From positions 1,550,001-1,614,000 of the forward strand of contig NZ_CP096276.1 of assembly GCF_024662235.1 (NCBI RefSeq): a stretch of DNA of 64,000 nucleotides, in the 5' to 3' direction. The notes beneath the pieces are model-generated. The model was given only the letters and a program-made list of their open reading frames with translations, was not told the origin of the DNA and searched no databases. A program made the position numbers and the translations under genes. Shown piece by piece: positions 26,018 to 35,573 of this stretch. Source of the DNA: Pimelobacter simplex. Its GTDB lineage: Bacteria > Actinomycetota > Actinomycetes > Propionibacteriales > Nocardioidaceae. The first letter of the stretch is position 1. Each line of letters opens with the position of its first letter.

Positions 26018-27910
26018 ATGAGCATGGAGTCGATCGCCTGGAACCAGGTGTACCGGAGCATGAACACTCCGGACGAGAAGCGGGCGTTCAACAAGGAGAC
26101 GGCGGGCAGGATCCTGCGCTTCGCCCGGCCGCACCGGCGCCGGCTGATCGGGTTCATCGTGCTCAGCGTGGTCAGCGCGGCCCTGGCGGTGGCCACGCCG
26201 GTGCTGGCCGGTCGGGTGGTCAACGCGATCGTCGCGGGCGACCAGCGCGACGTCGTGGTCGGGCTGGCGCTGCTCATCGCGGGGCTCGCCGTCCTCGACG
26301 CCGGGTTCGGGCTGCTGGGGCGCTGGCTGTCCTCGCGGATCGGTGAGGGGCTGATCCTCGACCTGCGCACGGCGGTCTTCGACCACGTGCAGCGGATGCC
26401 GGTCGCCTTCTTCAGCCGGACTCGCACCGGTGCGCTCGTGAGCCGGCTCAACAACGACGTGATCGGCGCGCAGCGCGCGTTCAGCCAGACCCTGTCGGGT
26501 GTCGTCGGCAACCTGGTCACCCTCGCGCTGACCGTCGTGGTGATGCTGGGGATCTCCTGGCAGGTGACGCTGCTGGCGCTCGTGCTGCTCCCCGTGTTCG
26601 TCGTACCGGCACGGCGGATGGGGCACCGGCTGGCCGGCGTCCAGCGCGAGGCCGCCGACCACAACGCGGCGATGGGCAACCAGATGACCGAGCGCTTCTC
26701 CGCGCCGGGCGCAACGCTCGTCAAGCTGTTCGGCCGCCCCGAGCAGGAGTCGGCCGAGTTCGCCGCCCGTGCGCGCCGGGTCGCCCAGATCGGCGTGCGG
26801 ACGGCGATGGTGCAGACGACCTTCGTCACCGCGCTCACGCTCGTCTCGGCCCTCGCCATCGCCGTCGTGTACGGCGTGGGCGGCTCGCTCGCTCTCAGCG
26901 GCTCCCTCGACGCGGGCGACGTGGTGGCGCTGTCGCTGCTGCTGACCCGGCTCTACGCCCCGCTGACCGCGCTCGCGAGCGCGCGCGTCGAGGTGATGAG
27001 CGCGCTCGTGAGCTTCGAGCGGGTCTTCGAGGTGCTCGACCTGGAGCCGCTCATCCAGGACCGGCCCGGCGCCGGCCAGGTCCCGGAGGGGCCGGTCGCG
27101 GTCGAGCTCGACGACGTCCGGTTCGCCTACCCGGCCGCCGACAAGGTCTCGCTGGCCTCGCTCGAGTCGGTCGCCACGCTCGACACCCGCGGCGGTGAGG
27201 AGGTGCTGCACGGCATCACGCTGCGCGCGGAGCCCGGCCAGGTCGTCGCGCTCGTCGGCTCCTCGGGCGCGGGGAAGTCCACCATCGCCCAGCTCGTCTC
27301 GCGGCTCTACGACGTCGACGCGGGCGCCGTACGGCTGGCGGGGGTGGACGTGCGCGACCTGACCGCGGAGGCGATCCGCGGGGCGGTCGGCATGGTGACC
27401 CAGGACGGGCACCTGTTCCACGACTCGATCCGCGGCAACCTGCTGCTGGCCCGGCCCGAGGCCCGTGAGGAGGACCTGTGGGACGCGCTGACCCGGGCCC
27501 GGCTCGCCGACCTCGTGCACGCGCTGCCCGACGGCCTCGACACGGTGGTGGGGGAGCGCGGCTACCGGCTCTCCGGAGGTGAGCGGCAGCGGCTCACGAT
27601 CGCCCGGCTGCTGCTCAAGCAGCCGCGGGTGGTGATCCTGGACGAGGCGACGGCGTCCCTGGACTCGACCTCGGAGGCCGCCGTCCAGGCCGCGCTGGGC
27701 GAGGCGCTGGTCGGGCGGACCGCGCTGGTCATCGCCCACCGGCTCTCGACGATCCGTGCGGCGGACCTGATCGCGGTGGTCGAGGACGGCCGGATCGTGG
27801 AGCAGGGGACCCATGCGGAGCTGCTCGCCGCGGGCGGGCGCTACGAGGAGCTGTACGTCACCCAGTTCGCCGAGGACGGTGGAGATCTACCTCGGTCTCG
27901 TGTATCTTGA
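26018..27910 (+). CDS. ABC-type exporter, fused membrane and ATPase domains
   Basis: A 630-residue half-transporter of the multidrug/lipid exporter type. Residues ~35-320 form six membrane spans (ABC1 fold, with FFSRTRTGALVSRLNND). Residues ~370-610 form the ATPase: Walker A GSSGAGKST, Q-loop MVTQDG, signature LSGGERQR, Walker B VVILDEAT and the H-loop AHRLST. It would act as a homodimer, pumping a hydrophobic compound out of the cell. The upstream SoxR/MerR-type box suggests induction by redox-active or toxic compounds. ATG 26018 sits where the transcript should begin; ATG 26060 is an alternative. The stop codon lies inside the palindrome that precedes acnA. Confidence 0.9.
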   Translation: MSMESIAWNQVYRSMNTPDEKRAFNKETAGRILRFARPHRRRLIGFIVLSVVSAALAVATPVLAGRVVNAIVAGDQRDVVVGLALLIAGLAVLDAGFGLLGRWLSSRIGEGLILDLRTAVFDHVQRMPVAFFSRTRTGALVSRLNNDVIGAQRAFSQTLSGVVGNLVTLALTVVVMLGISWQVTLLALVLLPVFVVPARRMGHRLAGVQREAADHNAAMGNQMTERFSAPGATLVKLFGRPEQESAEFAARARRVAQIGVRTAMVQTTFVTALTLVSALAIAVVYGVGGSLALSGSLDAGDVVALSLLLTRLYAPLTALASARVEVMSALVSFERVFEVLDLEPLIQDRPGAGQVPEGPVAVELDDVRFAYPAADKVSLASLESVATLDTRGGEEVLHGITLRAEPGQVVALVGSSGAGKSTIAQLVSRLYDVDAGAVRLAGVDVRDLTAEAIRGAVGMVTQDGHLFHDSIRGNLLLARPEAREEDLWDALTRARLADLVHALPDGLDTVVGERGYRLSGGERQRLTIARLLLKQPRVVILDEATASLDSTSEAAVQAALGEALVGRTALVIAHRLSTIRAADLIAVVEDGRIVEQGTHAELLAAGGRYEELYVTQFAEDGGDLPRSRVS

Positions 27911-27918
27911 TATCAAGA
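27905..27918. promoter_or_regulatory. 14-bp perfect palindrome upstream of acnA
   Basis: TCTTGATATCAAGA is a perfect palindrome and nearly symmetric two bases further out. It overlaps the stop codon of the ABC transporter gene, about 125 bp upstream of the aconitase start. Its AT-richness stands out from the surrounding GC-rich DNA, as expected of an operator for a dimeric regulator of acnA. The regulator is not identified. Confidence 0.45.
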
Positions 27919-27947
27919 GATTCCCCTTCCCCGGGGTCCCTGCGAAC

Positions 27948-27964
27948 TTAGGTCAGCCTCACTA
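27948..27964 (+). promoter_or_regulatory. possible DtxR/IdeR iron box upstream of acnA
   Basis: TTAGGTCAGCCTCACTA matches 13 of the first 15 positions of the DtxR/IdeR consensus TTAGGTTAGSCTAACCTAA, but its right half is poor. Aconitase is an iron-sulfur enzyme and is iron-regulated in other actinobacteria, so a link is plausible but unproven. Confidence 0.3.
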
Positions 27965-28041
27965 TCCCGACGCCGTCTCGCGGCGGCAGGATGAACGAGA
28001 GACCTACCGACAACGATTCAGTCGACGAGGACGGAGACGCG

Positions 28042-30789
<2,748 letters not shown>

Positions 30790-30816
30790 CCTGCTCGCAC
30801 CACCTGCTTGAACCCG

Positions 30817-30850
30817 ACGGCCCGTTCCTCCTCAAGGAGGGGCGGGCCGT
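30817..30850 (+). terminator. acnA terminator hairpin
   Basis: A 15-pair stem (ACGGCCCG..CCTCC with GGAGG..CGGGCCGT, including two G-U pairs) with a TCAA loop, starting 27 bp after the acnA stop. There is no U-tract, typical of actinobacterial terminators. Confidence 0.75.
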
Positions 30851-30876
30851 TCGGCGTCTGCCGTACGGTGCCGCGC

Positions 30877-31680
30877 ATGCGCACGATCCCGGACACCTTC
30901 GACCCCACCGCTGTCGCCGCCATCGACGCCCGCCTCGCGGGCGTGGCCGCGGAGCACGGCGTCCGCGTCCCGTGGGCGATCGAGAGCGGGAGCCGGGCCT
31001 GGGGCTTCGCCTCGCCGGACAGCGACTACGACTGCCGCTTCCTCTTCGTGCGGCCGGTCTCGGCGTACCTGGCCCTGTGGCCCGCGCGCGACGTGATCGA
31101 GACGCCGCTCGACGCGGTCCTCGACGTCAACGGCTGGGACCTGGCCAAGGCGGTCCGGCTCGCGACCGCGGGCAACGCGACCGTCGGCGAGTGGCTCCGC
31201 TCGCCCCTCGTGTACGACGGCGACCCGGCCTTCCGTGACGACCTCCTTGCCCTCGTGGCCGACGTCGCCGACCCGGCCGCCGTACGCCGGCACTACGCCC
31301 ACGTCGCCCGCGCCCAGTGGGATCACGCGGTCGACGGCGACGAGGTCCGGCTCAAGCGCGTGTTCTACGCCGTGCGGCCCGCGCTGACGCTGCGCTGGCT
31401 CGACGAGCACGCCGGGGTGCCGCCGATGGCGCTCGACGCGCTGCTCGCCGAGGTCGGCGTACCGGCGGAGGTGGGGGAGGAGCTGGCCGCGCTGCGCGAC
31501 CTCAAGGCGCGGACCCGCGAGCTCGGCACGGCGGCGGTGCCGCGGGCGATCGCGCCGTGGGTGCGGGATGTGCTCGCAGGCGAGGAGGACGGTGCCGCGC
31601 CGCCTGATCCGGTGCGGCGGGAGCGGGCGGAGGCGGGGTTCCGGGCGCTGCTCGAGCGGTGGGCGCCCGACGCCGGCTGA
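30877..31680 (+). CDS. predicted nucleotidyltransferase (YcgL/RlaP-like)
   Basis: A 267-residue protein starting at ATG 30877. It carries the minimal nucleotidyltransferase signature GSRAWGFASPDSDYD, in which GS and the two aspartates bind nucleotide and metal, followed by the helical C-terminal region seen in the YcgL/RlaP family. Members are predicted nucleotidyltransferases, some linked to RNA-ligase loci, with no proven substrate. It lies alone between the acnA terminator and the thiamine-binding protein gene, with about 20 bp to the next start, so it probably heads a three-gene transcript. Confidence 0.8.
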   Translation: MRTIPDTFDPTAVAAIDARLAGVAAEHGVRVPWAIESGSRAWGFASPDSDYDCRFLFVRPVSAYLALWPARDVIETPLDAVLDVNGWDLAKAVRLATAGNATVGEWLRSPLVYDGDPAFRDDLLALVADVADPAAVRRHYAHVARAQWDHAVDGDEVRLKRVFYAVRPALTLRWLDEHAGVPPMALDALLAEVGVPAEVGEELAALRDLKARTRELGTAAVPRAIAPWVRDVLAGEEDGAAPPDPVRRERAEAGFRALLERWAPDAG

Positions 31681-31703
31681 GCTCGTCTGGCTAGCGTGGG
31701 CGC

Positions 31704-32003
31704 ATGATCGTCGCGTTCAGCATCAGCCCCTCCGCCGCCGACGACACCGGCGGCGTCTCCGAGGCGGTGGCCGCCGCCGTCCGGATCGTGCGGGAGTCGG
31801 GGCTGCCCAACGAGACCAACGCGATGTTCACCAACATCGAGGGGGAGTGGGACGAGGTGATGGCGGTGGTCAAGCGGGCCGTCGACGCCGTGGCCGCGGT
31901 CTCGCCGCGGGTCGGGCTGGTGCTCAAGGCCGACATCCGGCCCGGGTTCGCGGGCGAGATGACGGCCAAGGTGGAGCGCGTCGAGAGGGCGCTGGGGGAG
32001 TGA
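31704..32003 (+). CDS. MTH1187/YkoF-like thiamine-binding protein
   Basis: A 99-residue ferredoxin-like-fold protein of the UPF0045/MTH1187 family ([10 protein letters not shown]..., [21 protein letters not shown]). Homologues bind thiamine or a related ligand as tetramers. It is a complete single-domain copy with no signal peptide, hence cytoplasmic. The stop overlaps the GTG start of the DUF3105 gene by four bases. Confidence 0.8.
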   Translation: MIVAFSISPSAADDTGGVSEAVAAAVRIVRESGLPNETNAMFTNIEGEWDEVMAVVKRAVDAVAAVSPRVGLVLKADIRPGFAGEMTAKVERVERALGE

Positions 32004-32680
32004 GCGAGCCGCTCTTCCCGCCGCCGCCCTATCCGCCGCCGCCGTTCTACCCGCCGCCCGCACCCCCGCCCCCGGTACGCCGCAACCGCACCCTCCCCGT
32101 CGTCCTGGCCCTGGTGGCCGCGGTCGTGCTCGTGGGCGCCGCCGTGCTGGTCCCGGTCCTCCTGACCCGCGACGGGGACGACGACGCGCCCGCGGCGGTC
32201 GCGTCCGGGGACGACCTCTCCGCCGTCCGCACGTACGACGGCCTCACGTTCCAGCACCTGAGCGCCGGCGCCGAGCACGACTACCCGCAGTCGCCGCCGG
32301 TCGGCGGGGACCACGCGCCGGTCTGGATCGAGTGCGGTGTGTACGACGAGCCGCTCCCCGAGGTCAACGCGGTCCACGACCTGGAGCACGGCACCACCTG
32401 GATCACCTACCGTCCCGACGAGGTCGATGCCGACGGCGTGCGGGCGCTCGCCGGGCTGCTGCCGGCCAACGGCCTGCTCTCGCCGTACCCGGACCAGGAG
32501 GCGCCGGTCGTGGTCACGGTCTGGGGGCGCCAGCTCGCGCTCACCGGGCCGGACGACCCGCGGCTGACCCTCTTCGTCCAGCAGTACGGCGCGGGGGACA
32601 CCGCGCCCGAGCCGTTCGCCTCGTGCAACGGCGGTGCCGACCCGGCCGACCTCGCGCCGCCAGGCGGCCCCGTCGTCTAG
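32000..32680 (+). CDS. DUF3105 membrane-anchored protein
   Basis: A 226-residue protein from GTG 32000, overlapping the previous stop. The N-terminus is a cytoplasmic proline-rich stretch ([20 protein letters not shown]), then a single membrane helix at about residues 36-56 ([25 protein letters not shown]). The extracytoplasmic domain carries the DUF3105 pattern: [17 protein letters not shown], and [12 protein letters not shown]. The conserved His, Cys and Glu residues suggest a metal- or ligand-binding site, but the family has no known function. It is followed by a strong terminator. Confidence 0.82.
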   Translation: MSEPLFPPPPYPPPPFYPPPAPPPPVRRNRTLPVVLALVAAVVLVGAAVLVPVLLTRDGDDDAPAAVASGDDLSAVRTYDGLTFQHLSAGAEHDYPQSPPVGGDHAPVWIECGVYDEPLPEVNAVHDLEHGTTWITYRPDEVDADGVRALAGLLPANGLLSPYPDQEAPVVVTVWGRQLALTGPDDPRLTLFVQQYGAGDTAPEPFASCNGGADPADLAPPGGPVV

Positions 32681-32722
32681 GGCGTGTCTCCCAGGACCTA
32701 CGCCCCGATAGGCGGAACCGAT

Positions 32723-32749
32723 CAGCCATCCCGGAATCCGGGATGGCTG
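32723..32749 (+). terminator. terminator after the DUF3105 gene
   Basis: Perfect 12-bp stem (CAGCCATCCCGG / CCGGGATGGCTG) with a three-base loop, followed by TTCGCATTTCG. It lies 43 bp after the stop and insulates the next operon. Confidence 0.8.
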
Positions 32750-32800
32750 TTCGCATTTCGGGCGATTTGGCACGGAGCACCCCTCGCGACCCCCTAGGCT

Positions 32801-32830
32801 TTAAGTCGATCAAATTAATCAACAAAAGAG
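32801..32830 (+). promoter_or_regulatory. AT-rich promoter/operator segment before the symporter operon
   Basis: About 30 bp of strikingly AT-rich sequence, unlike anything nearby, just after a -10-like TAGGCT (32795-32800). It contains the imperfect palindrome GATCAAATTAATC (32808-32820). It probably holds the control site of the DAACS-surface protein-aminotransferase operon. No regulator is identified. Confidence 0.45.
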
Positions 32831-32862
32831 GCGAACGGGTGCGCCGCTGAGGGAGGAACACG

Positions 32863-34320
32863 ATGGGCGGGTACGACGTCGCCGCGCTGCTGGTGACGCT
32901 GGGACTGTTCGCGGGGATCTACGTGCTGGGCCGGGTGAAGGTGAACTTCAGCCTGCTCACCATCGGCGCTCTGGCGCTCGGTGTGGGGGTCGGCGTGGTC
33001 TTCGAGGGCCACCTCGACTACGTCGAGCCGGTGGGCAAGGTCTACCTGAACCTGCTGCTCGCGATCGTGGCCCCGCTGATCATGGTCTCGATCCTCTCCA
33101 GCATCACCTCGCTCGGCACCACGGCGCAGCTGCGCACGATCGGGGCGCGCTCGGTGGGCTGGCTGCTCGGGCTCAACGCGCTGGCCGTGCTGCTGACGCT
33201 GGGGCTGGCGCTGGAGCTGGGGCTCGGGAAGGGCGCGGACATCACGCTCGGCGAGACGAACACCTCGGCGCTGGAGAACATCAAGAAGCCGTTCACCGAG
33301 GTCTTCATCGACTTCTTCCCGACGAACATCGTCGGCGACATCGCCGAGACCAACGTCATCCCGATCATCCTGTTCAGCGTCCTGCTGGCCGTGGCCTACG
33401 CGCTCGTCGCGGAGAAGAAGCCGGCCACCGTGGCGCCGTTCAAGGGCTTCATCGACGCCCTGCGCGAGATCATCTACCGCGCGGTCGGCTTCGTGATCGC
33501 CCTGACGCCGTACGCCGTGCTGTCCCTCACGTCCGTCGCGACCGCCCGGGCCGCAGGCCAGTGGTCGCAGATGGTCTCGCTGCTCGGGGTGCTCGGGCTG
33601 GCCTGGTTCGCCTGCTTCTTCCACGCCTACGTGATCAACGGCGTGCTGCTGCGGGTGTTCGGCGACGTGAACCCGCTGCGGTTCTTCCGCAAGATGCTGC
33701 CCGCGCAGCTGACCGCGTTCACCACGCAGAGCAGCGCCGGGACGCTGCCGGTCACCACGCGGCTGCTGCGCGAGCGGATCGGCGTCCCCTCGGACATCGC
33801 CGGCTTCACCGCGCCGCTCGGCACGACCATCGGGATGCCCGGCTGCGCCGGGGTGTGGCCGATCCTGCTGGCCGTCTTCGGCGTCAACGCGCTCGGCATC
33901 TCGTGGGGCATCCAGGACTACGTCGTCCTGGTCCTGCTGGGCGTCATCGTCTCCGTCGGTACGGCGGGCGTGCCCGGCACCGCCACGATCACCGCGACCA
34001 CGGTGCTCACGGCCGCGGGGCTCCCGCTCGAGCTGGTCGCGATCACGCTGCCGGTGAGCATGGTCGCCGACATGGCGCGCACGCTCGACAACGTCACCTC
34101 GGCGGCCGTCGCGGCCACCATCGTCGCCCGGCAGGAGGGCCGCCTCGACGACGCCGTCTTCGACGGGCTGCTCGTGCCCGGCGACCTCGCGGAGGACCTT
34201 CCCGACGAGCTCTCCGACGACTTCACCTTCTCGGATCCGGGCGTCCCGATCGGCGCCTGCGCGCTGCCGGGCGCCACGACCACCACCCCTCTCCCCACCC
34301 CCCAAGGAGCGAACGCATGA
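32863..34320 (+). CDS. DAACS-family dicarboxylate/amino acid:cation symporter (cystine-type candidate)
   Basis: A 485-residue sodium- or proton-coupled symporter of the DAACS family (TC 2.A.23). It has about eight membrane spans, re-entrant loop signatures (TTQSSAGTLP, PLGTTIGMPGCAG) and the late motif MVADMARTLDNVTSAAVAA. The N-terminal part (KVYLNLLLAIVAPLIMVSI) resembles the cystine transporters TcyP/YdjN more than glutamate carriers, though I cannot prove the substrate. An acidic, Pro/Thr-rich C-terminal tail is unusual. ATG 32863 follows GGGAGGAA. It overlaps the next gene by four bases and is first in a four-gene operon whose last member is a SufS-like enzyme, which fits sulfur-compound uptake. 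Confidence 0.85.
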   Translation: MGGYDVAALLVTLGLFAGIYVLGRVKVNFSLLTIGALALGVGVGVVFEGHLDYVEPVGKVYLNLLLAIVAPLIMVSILSSITSLGTTAQLRTIGARSVGWLLGLNALAVLLTLGLALELGLGKGADITLGETNTSALENIKKPFTEVFIDFFPTNIVGDIAETNVIPIILFSVLLAVAYALVAEKKPATVAPFKGFIDALREIIYRAVGFVIALTPYAVLSLTSVATARAAGQWSQMVSLLGVLGLAWFACFFHAYVINGVLLRVFGDVNPLRFFRKMLPAQLTAFTTQSSAGTLPVTTRLLRERIGVPSDIAGFTAPLGTTIGMPGCAGVWPILLAVFGVNALGISWGIQDYVVLVLLGVIVSVGTAGVPGTATITATTVLTAAGLPLELVAITLPVSMVADMARTLDNVTSAAVAATIVARQEGRLDDAVFDGLLVPGDLAEDLPDELSDDFTFSDPGVPIGACALPGATTTTPLPTPQGANA

Positions 34321-35519
34321 CCGTCCGGCGATCCCACCGGATCCTCTCCCTGCTGCCCGCCGCGGTGATCGCGGCGACCCTGGCCGTCTCGTTCGGCCCG
34401 GCGCCCGCCGCGCACGCCGACGGCTGGGTCGACGGCGGCGACGAGTTCCCCTGCCTCGACGACGTGACCTGCCTGTGGATCCAGGACTGCGAGCTCGACG
34501 AGAACCAGCACCCGATCTACCCCAACCGCAACGGCCGGACGTCGTACCCGGCGGGCAGCTACAGCTACAAGGGCGACAAGCCCACGACGCCCAAGCCCAC
34601 CCCGACGCCCACGCCGACGCCGACGCCGACCACCCCGAAGCCCGGCTCCAAGCCGACCAAGCCCGGCACCGGCGGCACCGGCGGCTCCGGATCGGGCACC
34701 GGCGGCACGACCGACCCGCTCAGCCCGACCCCGTCGGGCGGCGCCACCGAGCAGGTCGCGGCCGGTGCGCCGAGCGCCCTCGCCGCCCCGACGCTCACGG
34801 TCGAGGGCAAGACGGTCACGGTGTCCTGGGCGGCCTCGCCGAACGCCGAGATCGAGCAGGTCACCGGCTACCTGATCCGGTTCACCGGCCAGGAGGCGGT
34901 GGAGACCGACGCCGGCACGCTGGAGTACGTCTTCAAGAACGTCGAGCCCGGCAGCTACCGCGCTGCCGTGTGGGCGCGCAACGCGGCGGGCGAGTCGGCC
35001 GGCTCCCCGCCCTCCGAGCCGGTCGTCGTCGGGGTGGACCCGACGACGGTCCAGGGCACGGTCACGGTGACCGGGGACCTCGCACCCGGTGCCACGGTCA
35101 CCGTGACCGGCACCGGCTTCGCGCCGCGGATCGAGGGCTACGCGCTCGAGCTGCACTCCGACCCGGTCCCGCTGGGCGAGGTGAAGACCGACGACAACGG
35201 CGGGTTCAGCGCGGACGTCGTCGTCCCGGCCAATGTCGTCGCCGGCGACCACCAGCTCGTCGTGCTCTTCGGGGGCACCGAGGTGGCGACCAGCCCGGTC
35301 ACCGTCACCGCCGCCGGGGCTCCGGCCGGCGAGGAGGCCGCGGCCGACGTCGCGCACACCGGTGACGAGGCCGCGCCGATCCCGGACCACGCCGGGCTGC
35401 TCATCCTCGGGACGCTGGCTGCCGCCGGCGCGCTGTCCCTGGTCTGGCGCGTCGCCCGCGGCCGCCGCCGCCCGCGCGGCCCGCTGGCCGCGCACAAGGT
35501 GGTGCCGCACGTCTCCTGA
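34317..35519 (+). CDS. sortase-anchored surface protein with FN3 domain
   Basis: A 400-residue exported protein. A signal peptide ends near residue 34 (PAPAAHADG). A short domain with three Cys (FPCLDDVTCLWIQDCELDE), a Pro/Thr/Gly linker (~residues 85-145), an FN3 domain (~155-240) and a second beta-sandwich (~245-335) follow. VAHTG (345-349) then precedes a membrane helix and an Arg-rich tail. That end matches the LAxTG-type sorting signal of class E sortases, so the protein is probably wall-anchored. AAGGAGC supports ATG 34317. Its place between the symporter and the thioredoxin-like protein suggests a cell-surface binding or scaffolding role (inference). Confidence 0.75.
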   Translation: MTVRRSHRILSLLPAAVIAATLAVSFGPAPAAHADGWVDGGDEFPCLDDVTCLWIQDCELDENQHPIYPNRNGRTSYPAGSYSYKGDKPTTPKPTPTPTPTPTPTTPKPGSKPTKPGTGGTGGSGSGTGGTTDPLSPTPSGGATEQVAAGAPSALAAPTLTVEGKTVTVSWAASPNAEIEQVTGYLIRFTGQEAVETDAGTLEYVFKNVEPGSYRAAVWARNAAGESAGSPPSEPVVVGVDPTTVQGTVTVTGDLAPGATVTVTGTGFAPRIEGYALELHSDPVPLGEVKTDDNGGFSADVVVPANVVAGDHQLVVLFGGTEVATSPVTVTAAGAPAGEEAAADVAHTGDEAAPIPDHAGLLILGTLAAAGALSLVWRVARGRRRPRGPLAAHKVVPHVS

Positions 35520-35573
35520 CCAGTCCGCCCCCCGCAACCCCGACGTGACACGACACGAAAGCGAAGCAACCCG

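Noticed and set aside
27991..28041. Upstream ATG at 27991 as acnA start
   Set aside because: The extra 17 residues are not typical of AcnA and the ATG at 28042 has the better ribosome site and family-like N-terminus.
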